From contig JBOGVZ010000067.1 in the NCBI GenBank assembly GCA_050692985.1, forward strand, positions 1-35,899: 35,899 nucleotides of DNA. The letters run 5' to 3'. The stretch comes from JBOGVZ01 sp050692985. Lineage in GTDB: Bacteria; Actinomycetota; UBA4738; CALAEC01. The notes under the pieces were generated by a model. It was given only the letters and a program-made list of their open reading frames with translations, ran no database searches and was not told where the DNA came from. The translations under genes were made by a program, and so were the position numbers. Shown here piece after piece: positions 6,753 to 14,781 of the stretch. Numbering within the stretch: the stretch's first letter is position 1; every line of letters begins with the position of its first letter.

Positions 6753-8108
6753 GTGGCAACCATCAACCTGGTCACCGAGATCCCCGGTCCGAAGTCCCGA
6801 GCCGTCGCCGAGCGCAAGGCCCGCGTGGTGGCGGATCCCCTCGACCTGCACACCGAGACCATGATCGACCGTGCCGAGGGCGCCGCCTTCACCGACATCG
6901 ACGGCAACACCATGCTGGACTTCTCCGGCGGCCTGGGGTGTCACATCGTGGGGTACTCGCACCCCAAGGTCGTGGAGGCAGTCCAGCGTGACGCCGCCAG
7001 GTTCTCGCACACGGACTTCTCGGTGATCCCGTACGAGTCGTACGTCGAGCTGGCCGAAGGGCTGGTCAAGGTCGTTGGCGGCGGTGACCGGAAGGTGTTC
7101 CTGGCGAACTCCGGGGCGGAGGCCGTGGAGAACGCGGTGAAGATCGCCCGGGCGGCCACCGGAAGGCCGGCGATCCTGTGCTTCGAGGGCGCCTTCCACG
7201 GCCGGACGCTCCTGGCCATGAGCCTGACCAGCCGACACACCCCGTACAAGGCCGGCTTCGGTCCCTTCGCCCCGGAGATCTACCGGCTCCCGTACCCCTA
7301 CCCGTACCGCAGCGCCCACCCGGAGGAGGGCGGGAAGCTGGCGCTCGAGGCCATCGAGCGAGCCTTCACCACGGTCGTCGATCCGCGGAACGTGGCCGCG
7401 GCCATCGTCGAACCGGTCCTGGGCGAGGGAGGGTTCGTGGTCCCCACCCCGGACTTCCTCCCCGGCCTGGCCGAGATCCTCCACCGCCACGGCATCCTGC
7501 TCATCGCCGACGAGATCCAGACCGGCTACGGCCGAACGGGAAGGTTCCTGGCCTCGGAGCACTCCGGCATCGAGCCGGACCTGGTCACGCTGGGCAAGTC
7601 GATCGCCTCCGGCTATCCCCTCACCGCGGTGGTGGGGCGGTCGGAGATCATGGACGCCCCCGGCCCCTCGGCCATCGGCGGCACGTACGTGGGGAATCCC
7701 GTGGCGTGCTCCGCGGCCATCGCGGTGCTCCAGGTGATCGAGGAAGAGGGCCTGGTCGAGCGGGCCGAGAAGATCGGGGCCACGATCCGGAGCCGGTGGG
7801 AGGATCTGGCCGGAGACATGCCGGAGATCGGCGAGGTGCGCGGGCTCGGTGCCATGGTCGGTGTGGAGTTCGTCAAGGACCGGGACACGAAGGAGCCGTA
7901 CCACGAGCTGGTGTCCAGGGTCACCACCGACACGACCGCGGCCGGGCTGATCTCCGTGTCGTGCGGGATCTACAAGAACGTGCTGCGGCACCTCATGCCG
8001 CTGGTCATCACGGACGAGCAGCTCGACGAGGGCCTGGACGTCATGACCGAGGCGGCCCTGGCCGCCCGCGGGGAGACGGGCGAGCCTCCCGACGTCGAGG
8101 GGGCGTAG
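6753..8108 (+). CDS. gabT: 4-aminobutyrate aminotransferase (class III)
   Basis: A 451-residue PLP-dependent class-III aminotransferase. The opening TEIPGPKSRAV is characteristic of GabT, which moves the amino group of GABA to 2-oxoglutarate, giving succinate semialdehyde. Further motifs: NSGAEAVENAVK at 119-130, the phosphate/cofactor Asp in IADEIQTGYGRTG (D253) and the Schiff-base lysine in TLGKSIASGYPL (K282). No succinate-semialdehyde dehydrogenase is adjacent. The start is GTG 6753 with GAGGAGG 5 bases ahead; an upstream in-frame ATG at 6687 precedes the promoter and is not used. Related ornithine or beta-alanine aminotransferases are possible but fit the N terminus less well. Confidence 0.88.
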   Translation: MATINLVTEIPGPKSRAVAERKARVVADPLDLHTETMIDRAEGAAFTDIDGNTMLDFSGGLGCHIVGYSHPKVVEAVQRDAARFSHTDFSVIPYESYVELAEGLVKVVGGGDRKVFLANSGAEAVENAVKIARAATGRPAILCFEGAFHGRTLLAMSLTSRHTPYKAGFGPFAPEIYRLPYPYPYRSAHPEEGGKLALEAIERAFTTVVDPRNVAAAIVEPVLGEGGFVVPTPDFLPGLAEILHRHGILLIADEIQTGYGRTGRFLASEHSGIEPDLVTLGKSIASGYPLTAVVGRSEIMDAPGPSAIGGTYVGNPVACSAAIAVLQVIEEEGLVERAEKIGATIRSRWEDLAGDMPEIGEVRGLGAMVGVEFVKDRDTKEPYHELVSRVTTDTTAAGLISVSCGIYKNVLRHLMPLVITDEQLDEGLDVMTEAALAARGETGEPPDVEGA

Positions 8109-8121
8109 CAACACGGGACAC

Positions 8122-8140
8122 CGCCGCTACGGCAGCGGCG
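8122..8140. terminator. Hairpin between convergent gabT and amidase
   Basis: CGCCGCT (8122-8128) pairs perfectly with AGCGGCG (8134-8140) around a 5-base loop. It sits 14 bases after the gabT stop and inside the last codons of the convergent amidase gene. No T tract. It may serve both transcripts. Confidence 0.4.
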
Positions 8141-9650
8141 CGGTCACCGTGAGGTTGAACTTCTTGCTCCGGGCCACCTTGCCCTTGGCGTTCTGGGCTT
8201 CGATGAAGACCTTGTAGTCGCCCGCGGGCACCGGCAGGCCGGCGGCGTTCGTGCCCTTCCAGGTCTTGTCTATCTTCGAGCCGGTCCCGGTGAAGGTGCG
8301 CACCACCACGTCGGCGTCATCCTTGACCTGGATGCTCCAGTCCAGCGTTCCCGAGAGCTTGGCGGTCCAGCGGACCTCGTCCTGCCCGGCCACCAGCTCC
8401 TTCGGCTTCTCCTTGGGGTTCCAGATCTTCGGACGGCCGATGTTCTTGGCCGCCTTGCGGATCGCCGGAAGCTTGGCGTACAGCTTGTCCCCGGGGCAGG
8501 AGGTGTACCCCGTGTCCCGGTGCCCCGAGATGACCTTCAGCTTCACCTTCTCCCCGGCCTTGTGCGGGGTGTTGGAGCCCCCGCCGGACACCATCGTGGT
8601 CCACCCGGTGGGCTTGAGGTGGGCCACGTCGAGGCGCCAGGCCAGCAGCTGCTTGTAGGCCTTGAGCATCTTCCACGGAACCTTCTTCGTGGTGAAGTCC
8701 CCCATGGCGGCGATCCCGGTGCTGCCGGTGTTGAAGCCCATGGCATGGCCGCCGATGACCGGCTTGGACATCCCCCCGTACCGGCCCTCGTAGGTCCGGC
8801 CGTACTTGTCGATCAGGAAGTTGTAGGCGATGTCGCAGAACCCCCGGCTGTTCACGTGATAGCTGTAGATCCCCCGGATCACGTCGTCTGCCTCGGCCTT
8901 CGTGTAGGCGTTGCTGCCCGCGGTGTGGTGGACGTGGGCCATCTTGAGCTTCTTCGCGTAGCTGGGCTCACCGCTGCAGTTCTTGGTCCGCAGGCTCTCG
9001 TCCGCCCCCCACTGCTTGCGGGTGATGATGGCGGGCTTGGTGGTCAGGGCCGAGGCCGGCTCAGCGGAGACGACCATGCCCCACATCCGGGCCATGGCGT
9101 TCCCGATGAGCGCCAGGGGAGAGGGGTCCTCGGCCGTCCCGGAGCTGTTCAGGAAGGCGATCCGCAGGTCGGAGAGTCGCTCCCCGGCCGGCAGGCGGAC
9201 CCGCAGGCGCAGGCAGTCGGCCTCCCCGGTCCACAGCGGCATGGTCCCGGAGATCCCCGCGTCGTCCCGGGACCCAGGGTCCGGGCCCTCGTCGGGATCG
9301 GCCCGCAGGACCTTCGTGCTGTCCAGGCCGCCTCGGGGACCCCAGGCCAGCCGCACCGGGACCACGGCATCCCCGCTCTGTCGCCAGGTGACTCCCACCA
9401 TGGTGAACCGGATCGAGGCGCATCGGACCACGGCCCGGGTCCAGGTGGGCTGCTCCGCTCGCACCCCCCCGCGGGGGAGCAGGGACGCCCGGGCCTGGGC
9501 CGGCAGGAGCCCGGCCACGTCGAGCCTCGCGGTGCGGAGCACCGTGGGCGGTGGCCCGCCGGCCACCACCGGCGGCAGTGTGCCCAGGGCCAGCCCGCCC
9601 ATCACCAGGACGACGAGGACCCGGGCAAGGGTTCGACGAGGGGAAGGCAT
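8127..9650 (-). CDS. Secreted N-acetylmuramoyl-L-alanine amidase (PGRP type)
   Basis: A 507-residue exported protein. The first ~30 residues form a signal peptide (basic PSPRRTLAR, then a hydrophobic core ending near VVAGG). Residues ~30-200 are an uncharacterised beta-rich domain. The Zn amidase (Amidase_2/PGRP) domain follows: KQWGADESLR, HVHHTAGS with a Zn histidine, the substrate-loop HVNSRGFCDIAYNFLID and SGHRDTGYTSCPGD with a second Zn histidine. The last ~85 residues read as a FlgD-like Ig fold (AAGLPVPAGDYKVFIEA). It should cleave the bond between muramic acid and the stem peptide outside the membrane. The start ATG 9650 is chosen because the signal peptide begins there. It is convergent with gabT and divergent from the coiled-coil gene. 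Confidence 0.9.
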   Translation of the reverse strand: MPSPRRTLARVLVVLVMGGLALGTLPPVVAGGPPPTVLRTARLDVAGLLPAQARASLLPRGGVRAEQPTWTRAVVRCASIRFTMVGVTWRQSGDAVVPVRLAWGPRGGLDSTKVLRADPDEGPDPGSRDDAGISGTMPLWTGEADCLRLRVRLPAGERLSDLRIAFLNSSGTAEDPSPLALIGNAMARMWGMVVSAEPASALTTKPAIITRKQWGADESLRTKNCSGEPSYAKKLKMAHVHHTAGSNAYTKAEADDVIRGIYSYHVNSRGFCDIAYNFLIDKYGRTYEGRYGGMSKPVIGGHAMGFNTGSTGIAAMGDFTTKKVPWKMLKAYKQLLAWRLDVAHLKPTGWTTMVSGGGSNTPHKAGEKVKLKVISGHRDTGYTSCPGDKLYAKLPAIRKAAKNIGRPKIWNPKEKPKELVAGQDEVRWTAKLSGTLDWSIQVKDDADVVVRTFTGTGSKIDKTWKGTNAAGLPVPAGDYKVFIEAQNAKGKVARSKKFNLTVTAPLP

Positions 9651-9660
9651 GAGACCCACG

Positions 9661-9689
9661 ATTCTGACGGATCGGACAGGGCTCGTAAA
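9661..9689 (-). promoter_or_regulatory. Promoter of the amidase gene
   Basis: On the minus strand TTTACG (9689-9684), a 17-base spacer and CAGAAT (9666-9661) match the sigma-70-like pattern four bases of six each. The -10 ends 10 bases before the ATG, leaving a leader of only a few bases. Confidence 0.4.
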
Positions 9690-9731
9690 GACTTCTTGAC
9701 GGAACTGCCGAAAGGCGCCCCGAGGCGACGG

Positions 9732-9737
9732 TACAAT
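9732..9737 (+). promoter_or_regulatory. -10 box TACAAT for the coiled-coil gene
   Basis: TACAAT ends 11 bases before ATG 9749, so the leader would be about 5 bases, too short for a ribosome site. No convincing -35 is present. Confidence 0.5.
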
Positions 9738-9748
9738 CCGGCCGAGCG

Positions 9749-10618
9749 ATGCAGCCACGGCCCTCCCCGCAGGAGCCCCGCCGGGATCCGCGGCCCCCCG
9801 GTGTCGACTCCTCCACCCCCCGGATGCGTACGGCCTCGCCCGGACCGACGGACGTCGAGGCCACCCTCAGACGCGTGCTCCAGGGCTTCGCCGCCGAGCT
9901 CCAGGAGGTGCTGACCGGCATCCACGAGCGCGTGGCCCAGGCGGCGTCCAGCCTCCAGCGCCAGGCGGAGGGCTCCGGCGAGCTCCCGGCGCGCATCGCC
10001 GAGGGAATGGCCACGATCGGTGAGGCCGTCGGTGAGGCCGCCGCGGCCCAGGCCATGGTGAACGAGCGGCTGGAGAAGATGGCCGCCGGCGACGGCGCCC
10101 TGCGTGACGAGCTCCTGGCCCTGCGGGAGGACGTCCGCTCCCAGGTCGCCACCCTGCGCGGGGAGGTCAAGGGGATGCTCGACGGCATGGCCGCCACGAT
10201 CCTCGACGGGGCCGGCGATCGCCGGGAGGCCGAGGCGGCCATGGCGGGCCGCCTGGCCGAGGAGATCCGCGAGGCCCGCCGCTCGGTCCGCGAGGACCTC
10301 GAGCGGGCCGTGGGCGAGGCGATGGATGGGGTGCGGCGGGACGTGGACGACCTCCGGGCCAGGATCGAGGCATGGGGAACCCCCCGCAGCGCCCCCAAGC
10401 TCGCCAGGGACCTCGGGGCCCTGGAGGACCGTGTCGACGAGCTCACCTCGTCCGTCCGCGACCAGGTGGTGGAGGCCGTGTCGGAGCGGATGGAGCACCT
10501 GCTCGAGCTCCGCTTCGAGGCCCTGGTCCAGGTGATCGAGTCCCGGGTTCGCCACCTGGTCACGACCCAGCCCGAGAACGGGCGCCGGGCCGGCCTGTTC
10601 CGCCGGTCGGCCGTCTGA
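9749..10618 (+). CDS. Coiled-coil protein of unknown function
   Basis: A 289-residue cytoplasmic protein without a recognised domain. After a Pro/Arg-rich disordered ~35 residues, nearly everything is heptad-friendly helix rich in Glu, Ala, Arg and Leu: VLQGFAAELQEVLTGIHERV, LREDVRSQVATLRGEVKGML and REDLERAVGEAMDGVRRDV are examples. A second break (WGTPRSAPK) near 215 separates a C-terminal coiled coil, and the end is basic (NGRRAGLFRRSAV). The pattern recalls scaffold or polar-growth coiled-coil proteins and methyl-accepting-type rods, but no family signature is present. Divergent from the amidase. A hairpin follows the stop. Confidence 0.7.
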   Translation: MQPRPSPQEPRRDPRPPGVDSSTPRMRTASPGPTDVEATLRRVLQGFAAELQEVLTGIHERVAQAASSLQRQAEGSGELPARIAEGMATIGEAVGEAAAAQAMVNERLEKMAAGDGALRDELLALREDVRSQVATLRGEVKGMLDGMAATILDGAGDRREAEAAMAGRLAEEIREARRSVREDLERAVGEAMDGVRRDVDDLRARIEAWGTPRSAPKLARDLGALEDRVDELTSSVRDQVVEAVSERMEHLLELRFEALVQVIESRVRHLVTTQPENGRRAGLFRRSAV

Positions 10619-10632
10619 GCGCCGCAGGCCAG

Positions 10633-10654
10633 CGGGTGGAGGCGAACCTCCCCG
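10633..10654 (+). terminator. Hairpin after the coiled-coil gene
   Basis: GGAGG-CGAA-CCTCC (10638-10651) is a perfect 5-bp stem with a CGAA tetraloop, extended by CGG/CCG pairing outside one mismatched base. It lies 15 bases after the stop and just before the next promoter. Confidence 0.5.
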
Positions 10655-10660
10655 TGCGTC

Positions 10661-10666
10661 TACCAT
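10661..10666 (+). promoter_or_regulatory. -10 box TACCAT for the citE operon
   Basis: TACCAT predicts a start near 10673 and a 26-base leader with GAGGAGGAAC just ahead of ATG 10699. Confidence 0.5.
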
Positions 10667-10698
10667 TGATCGGCGCACCCGTCCGAGGAGGAACGTCC

Positions 10699-11664
10699 AT
10701 GCCCAAGCGCGTAACCAGGCCCCGGCGCTCGTGCCTGTCGGTGCCGGGATCCAGCCCCAAGATGCTGGCCAAGGGGCCCACCCTGCCGGCGGACGAGGTG
10801 TTCATGGACCTCGAGGACTCCGTGGCGCCCCTGGCCAAGGAGGAGGCCCGGGGGAACGTGGTCCAGGCCGTGAAGGAGGGGGACTGGACCGGGAAGACCG
10901 TGGTGGTCCGGGTGAACGGCGTCTACACGAAGTGGTGCGCCGGCGACATCCAGGAAGTGGTCGGCACCGCCGGCCAGTACCTGGACTGCATCATGATCCC
11001 CAAGGTCGAGCACGCTTCCGACGTCACCTTCGTGGACAACCTGCTCCGGATGATCGAGGACACCACCGGGCTGGACAAGCGGATCGGGCTCGAGGTCCAG
11101 ATCGAGACCGCCACCGGGCTGGCGAACATCGACGAGATCGCCGCGGCGTCGGAGCGCACCGAGACCCTGATCTTCGGCCCGGCGGACATGAGCGCCTCGT
11201 TGGGGCTGCCCACGGTGACGGCGGGCCTGCCGATGCCCGGGTATCCCGGCGACCACTGGCACCACGTGCTGATGACCATCCTCATCGCGGCCAGGCACGC
11301 CGGGGTCCAGGCCATCGACGGGCCGTACCTGCTGATCAAGGACCTCGACGGCTTCCGGGACATGGCTATGCGGTCCCGGGCCCTGGGATACGACGGGAAG
11401 TGGGCGCTCCACCCGGGGCAGGTCGACGTGCTGAACGAGGTGTTCACCCCCACCCAGGAGGAGTACGACAAGGCCGAGGCCATGCTGGACGCGTACAAGC
11501 ACGCCACCGAGGTCGAGCGCGTCGGGGCGGTGATGTTCGGCAACGAGATGATCGACGAGGCCAGCCGGAAGATGGCCGAGCAGCTGGCCGCCCGGGGCCA
11601 CGCCGCGGGCCTGTCGCCGCAGCGGTCCCTCCAGGACTTCCGGGCCCAATGGGAGCAGGCATGA
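10699..11664 (+). CDS. CitE-like acyl-CoA lyase (HpcH/HpaI family)
   Basis: A 321-residue Mg-dependent C-C lyase of the CitE/malyl-CoA lyase group. Motifs: RSCLSVPGSSPKM with the CoA-site arginine, DEVFMDLEDSV, RVNG (R71), the metal site QIETATG (E136) and FGPADMSASLG (D163), and GKWALHPGQ. With the acyl-CoA dehydrogenase overlapping its stop (ATGA) and the MaoC hydratase downstream, it matches the order Rv2498c-type lyase, FadE19-type dehydrogenase and Rv2499c-type hydratase of mycobacteria, where the lyase cleaves (S)-citramalyl-CoA and (R)-HMG-CoA in itaconate and leucine breakdown. I infer a similar job; malyl-CoA or methylmalyl-CoA cleavage is an alternative. A strong ribosome site precedes the ATG. 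Confidence 0.88.
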   Translation: MPKRVTRPRRSCLSVPGSSPKMLAKGPTLPADEVFMDLEDSVAPLAKEEARGNVVQAVKEGDWTGKTVVVRVNGVYTKWCAGDIQEVVGTAGQYLDCIMIPKVEHASDVTFVDNLLRMIEDTTGLDKRIGLEVQIETATGLANIDEIAAASERTETLIFGPADMSASLGLPTVTAGLPMPGYPGDHWHHVLMTILIAARHAGVQAIDGPYLLIKDLDGFRDMAMRSRALGYDGKWALHPGQVDVLNEVFTPTQEEYDKAEAMLDAYKHATEVERVGAVMFGNEMIDEASRKMAEQLAARGHAAGLSPQRSLQDFRAQWEQA

Positions 11665-12848
11665 GTGGAAGAGGCTTCGTGGAGCTCACCGAGGACCAGG
11701 ACGCCATCGTCAAGGCCGTTCGGGAGTTCGTGGAGCGCGAGGTCTATCCCGTGGCCGAGGAGATGGAGCACCGCGACGAGTTCCCCGAGAAGATCGTCGA
11801 GCAGATGAAGGACATGGGGCTGTTCGGCCTCACCATCCCCGAGGAGTACGGCGGCGCCGGCATGGACCTCATGAGCTACGCCCTGGTGGTGGCCGAGCTG
11901 TCGCGCGGCTGGATGAGCCTGTCCGGGGTGATCAACACCCACTTCATGGGGGCGTACCTGCTGCGCAAGCACGGGACCGACGAGCAGAAGCAGCGGTGGC
12001 TGCCGAAGATGGCCACCGGCGAGGTCAGGGCGGCGCTGTCGATGTCCGAGCCCGGCGCCGGCTCCGACGCCCAGGCCATCACCTGCAAGGCCGTTCGCGA
12101 CGGCGACGACTACGTGGTCACCGGGACGAAGATGTGGGTCACGAACGGGTTGCGGGCCGGGCTGGTGGTGCTGTTGTGCAAGACCGACCCGACCACGGAC
12201 CCGCCCCACAAGGGCATCAGCCTGTTGTACGTGGAGAAGGAGCCGGGGGCCCGGCAGTTCGAGGGGATCACCGTTCCCCCGAACATCGAGAAGATGGGCT
12301 ACCACGGCGTGGAGACCACCGAGCTGGTGTTCGACAAGCACCGCGTCTCGGCTGCGAACCTGCTGGGCGGGCAGGAGGGCAAGGGCTTCCAGCAGGTCCT
12401 GGACGGCATGGAGGTCGGCCGGGTCAACGTGTCGGCCCGGGCCGTGGGCCTGGCCACCCGGGCCTTCGAGGAGGCCATCCGGTACGCCCAGGAGCGCGAG
12501 ACGTTCGGCAAGCCCATCGCCCAGCACCAGATGATCCAGGAGATGATCGCCGACATGGGGACCAAGCTCGAGGCCGCCCGGTTGATGATGCTCCACGCGG
12601 CGCAGAAGAAGTCCGCCGGCGAGCGGTCGGACCTGGAGGCGGGGATGGCCAAGTACTTCTGCACTGAGGCGTGCCACGAGATCGTCACCGAGGCCCTGCG
12701 GGTCCACGGCGGGTACGGCTACTCGGCGGAGTACCCCATCGAGCGGCTCTACCGTGACGCGCCGTTCCTGCTGATCGGCGAGGGCACAAGCGAGATCCAG
12801 AAGATCGTCATCGCCCGCCAGCTCCTGGACCGCTACAAGACGGGTTGA
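11661..12848 (+). CDS. Acyl-CoA dehydrogenase (FadE-like)
   Basis: A 395-residue FAD enzyme that introduces a trans-2 double bond into an acyl-CoA and passes electrons to electron-transfer flavoprotein. The N-terminal helical domain (TEDQDAIVKAVREFVEREVYP, shown in part), the FAD-contact ALSMSEPGAGSD, the beta domain WVTNG and the C-terminal helices with QHQMIQEMIADM and VHGGYGYSAEYPIERLYRDA are all there. The catalytic base is E374 in LIGEGTSEIQ, the medium/short-chain position and not the isovaleryl-CoA one. It overlaps the lyase by ATGA and is therefore coupled to it. After its stop only 20 bases separate it from the convergent vapC. Confidence 0.93.
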   Translation: MSGRGFVELTEDQDAIVKAVREFVEREVYPVAEEMEHRDEFPEKIVEQMKDMGLFGLTIPEEYGGAGMDLMSYALVVAELSRGWMSLSGVINTHFMGAYLLRKHGTDEQKQRWLPKMATGEVRAALSMSEPGAGSDAQAITCKAVRDGDDYVVTGTKMWVTNGLRAGLVVLLCKTDPTTDPPHKGISLLYVEKEPGARQFEGITVPPNIEKMGYHGVETTELVFDKHRVSAANLLGGQEGKGFQQVLDGMEVGRVNVSARAVGLATRAFEEAIRYAQERETFGKPIAQHQMIQEMIADMGTKLEAARLMMLHAAQKKSAGERSDLEAGMAKYFCTEACHEIVTEALRVHGGYGYSAEYPIERLYRDAPFLLIGEGTSEIQKIVIARQLLDRYKTG

Positions 12849-12868
12849 CCGTTACGGACGAGTTCCTG

Positions 12869-13282
12869 CTATGGAACGAGTTCGAGGGCGTCGACGTGGC
12901 GGGGTCGCATCACGGAGAAGTGACGGTGATCGAGCGTCGCCAGCTTCGGTTCGCCGAGTCGTTCGCAGATAGTGAGGATCGCGGTGTCGACGAAGCCTGG
13001 TCCCAGATCAGCGTAGCGGTCCAGCAGCGCCTCCACCCGTGCGTAGTCCGCAGGCAGAAGGTCCTCGACGACGAACGCCCCTGCCCGGATGTCGCGAACG
13101 AACGCCACCATCGCTCCGGCACCCAGGGCCTCCGTGACCCAGTAGTCCACCTCCGGTAAGACCGGGGACGGAAGCACCAGTCGTTCTTGAGCGTCTCCGA
13201 TCAGCGAACGGCACCGCTCGTGGTGGCGGTCCCGGCGGTCGAGCGAAGCGATAACGACGCCCGTGTCGAGGATCAGCGCCAC
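12869..13282 (-). CDS. vapC: VapC-type PIN-domain ribonuclease toxin
   Basis: A 137-residue PIN-domain protein. The acidic metal-site residues are in place: D6 in LILDTGV, E44 in LPEVDYW, D99 in GFVDTAI and D118 in ATLDHRHF. VapC toxins cleave tRNA or rRNA when freed from their antitoxin. The GTG start at 13282 lies 10 bases inside the antitoxin gene on the same strand, the normal coupled layout. It sits on the opposite strand between the acyl-CoA dehydrogenase and maoC, convergent with the former. Its target RNA cannot be read from the sequence. Confidence 0.9.
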   Translation of the reverse strand: MALILDTGVVIASLDRRDRHHERCRSLIGDAQERLVLPSPVLPEVDYWVTEALGAGAMVAFVRDIRAGAFVVEDLLPADYARVEALLDRYADLGPGFVDTAILTICERLGEPKLATLDHRHFSVMRPRHVDALELVP

Positions 13283-13497
13283 GACCGGGGTGGTGTCCGG
13301 CCGACGCCGGCCTTCTCGGAGAGATCTGTCCTTCCCGAGTCGAAGGTTCCCAGGCTCTTCGGCTTGGGGCGGTACTCTCGGGACTTCTCCTCCAGGGCCT
13401 CTCGGACGACCGCCGCGAACGACACGCCGCGCTCCCGAGCAAGGCCCCGGAGCCTGTTCAGGGTCACCTCGTCGGCCATGATCGTTGTGCGACGCAT
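13273..13497 (-). CDS. vapB: VapB-type antitoxin (ribbon-helix-helix)
   Basis: A 74-residue protein. The N terminus MRRTTIMADEVTLNRL followed by SFAAVVREALEEK has the beta-strand, helix, helix pattern of CopG/ribbon-helix-helix DNA-binding proteins. The Pro-, Lys- and Gly-containing C-terminal half (~45-74) is likely disordered until it wraps the toxin. It overlaps vapC by 10 bases. ATG 13497 is fixed by a perfect TATAAT exactly 6 bases upstream; the frame is open to 13563 but that would start before the promoter. The dimer with VapC presumably represses its own promoter through the repeat at 13511-13520. Confidence 0.85.
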   Translation of the reverse strand: MRRTTIMADEVTLNRLRGLARERGVSFAAVVREALEEKSREYRPKPKSLGTFDSGRTDLSEKAGVGRTPPRSWR

Positions 13498-13503
13498 GAC
13501 ATC

Positions 13504-13520
13504 ATTATACATAGCCCTAT
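13504..13520 (-). promoter_or_regulatory. Leaderless vapBC promoter with operator-like repeat
   Basis: On the minus strand a perfect TATAAT (13509-13504) ends 6 bases before the vapB ATG, the best -10 in the window. Directly upstream lies ATAGGGCTAT (13520-13511), an ATAG/CTAT inverted repeat that could bind the ribbon-helix-helix antitoxin for autoregulation. The patch is markedly AT-richer than its surroundings. Confidence 0.65.
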
Positions 13521-13557
13521 GGCTCCCACGGGATGGCGCTTCGATCACGCCGCACGC

Positions 13558-13563
13558 TAGCAT
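13558..13563 (+). promoter_or_regulatory. -10 box TAGCAT for maoC
   Basis: TAGCAT ends 11 bases before ATG 13575, so maoC may have its own promoter now that vapBC separates it from the lyase/dehydrogenase genes. Confidence 0.45.
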
Positions 13564-13574
13564 CGGCCTGCGAC

Positions 13575-14093
13575 ATGGAGCGGAGGATGGGTGAGGCCAG
13601 GCCGTTCGGGAGGTACTTCGAGGACTTCGAGGTCGGTGACGTCTACAGGCACTGGCCTGGGAAGACCATCACCGAGGCCGATGACCACCTGTTCTGCGCG
13701 ATCACCTGGAACCACCACCCACTCCACACCAACGCCCACTTCGCGGAGGAAGCCACCCAGTTCAAGCGCAACGTGGTGGTGGGGAACCTGGTGTACTCGC
13801 TGGCCCTGGGGATGAGCGTCCCCGACGTGTCGGGGAAGGCCATCGCCAACCTGGAGGTGGAGTCGCTCCAGCACCGGGCGCCGATGTTCCACGGCGACAC
13901 GCTGTACGCCCAGACCACGGTGCTGGACAAGAAGGAGTCCTCGTCGAAGCCGGACCGCGGCGTGGTCACGGTGGAGACCCGGGGCTACAACCAGGACGGC
14001 GCCGAGGTCCTGTACTTCCGGCGCAGGGTGCTGGTCCCCAAGCGGGGTTCGCTCGAGGAGCAGCCGGGCCGCCCCGAGCCCAGGTCGGACTGA
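13575..14093 (+). CDS. MaoC-family (R)-specific enoyl-CoA hydratase
   Basis: A 172-residue hot-dog-fold hydratase/dehydratase. YFEDFEVGDVYRHWPGKTIT opens the domain and the catalytic Asp/His dyad region reads DDHLFCAITWNHHPLHTNAHF, shown here in two parts: DDHLFCAITWN and HHPLHTNAHF. Later motifs are VVGNLVYSLALGM and GDTLYAQTTVLDKKES. It is closest in shape to the itaconyl-/mesaconyl-CoA hydratases found next to CitE-like lyases (the Rv2499c type), so I infer it hydrates an unsaturated branched acyl-CoA for the lyase at 10699. The start may be ATG 13575 or ATG 13587; GGAG sits 6 bases ahead of the latter. Confidence 0.85.
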   Translation: MERRMGEARPFGRYFEDFEVGDVYRHWPGKTITEADDHLFCAITWNHHPLHTNAHFAEEATQFKRNVVVGNLVYSLALGMSVPDVSGKAIANLEVESLQHRAPMFHGDTLYAQTTVLDKKESSSKPDRGVVTVETRGYNQDGAEVLYFRRRVLVPKRGSLEEQPGRPEPRSD

Positions 14094-14098
14094 CCCCC

Positions 14099-14781
14099 AT
14101 GGGGGACGCGGGTGCCCTGGCCCGCATCACCGAGGAGGTCGTCCGGTGCACGAAGTGCCCCCGGCTGGTGGCGTGGCGGCGGCAGGTGGCCGAGTCGCCA
14201 CCGAAGCGCTACGCGGGGTGCGAGTACTGGGCCCGGCCGCTGCCCGGGTTCGGTGACCCCGACGCCCGCCTGTTGATCGTGGGGCTGGCCCCGGCCGCCC
14301 ACGGCGGGAACCGAACGGGCCGGATCTTCACGGGGGACCGCTCGGGGGACTGGCTGTACCGGGCCCTGTATCGGGCCGGCTACGCCAACCGGCCGGCCTC
14401 CGAGCGCCGCGACGACGGCCTGCGGCTCACCGGTGCCTATGTGGCCGCCGCGGTCCGGTGCGCTCCCCCGGCCAACCGCCCCACCCCGGGCGAGCGGGAC
14501 AACTGCCTCCCGTACCTGGTGCGTGAGCTGGACGCGCTGGGTCGGACCAGGGTGGTGGTGGCCCTGGGATCGTTCGCCTGGGACGCCGCCCTGCGGACGG
14601 CCGGGCGCTGGGCCACACGGTGAAGCCCAAGCCGAAGTTCGGCCACGGCGCCGAGGCCGAGGTGGGCCCCTACGGGCTGCTCGGGTCGTTCCACCCCAGC
14701 CAGCAGAACACCTTCACCGGAAAGCTCACCGAGCCCATGTTCGACGCGATCTTCGCCCGAGCGAGGGAGCTGGCGTCATGA
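14099..14781 (+). pseudogene. Family-5 uracil-DNA glycosylase, frameshifted
   Basis: The first frame (14099 to a stop at 14621-14623) gives 174 residues of a type-5 uracil-DNA glycosylase (UDGb): cluster cysteines C17, C20, C121 and C136, the active-site VGLAPAAHGGNRTGR and FTGDRSGDW, and RLTGAYVAAAVRCAPP. It then ends abruptly. The missing end, KPKFGHGAEAEVG and the essential SFHPSQQNTFTGKLT, continues in the -1 frame to a TGA at 14779-14781. Adding one C after position 14608 (GGGCGC-C-TGGGC, reading GRLGH) restores a 227-residue protein of normal length. The enzyme would remove uracil or hypoxanthine from DNA. Either a true frameshift or a base-calling loss. It lies 5 bases after maoC, and its final stop overlaps the next ATG. 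Confidence 0.85.
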
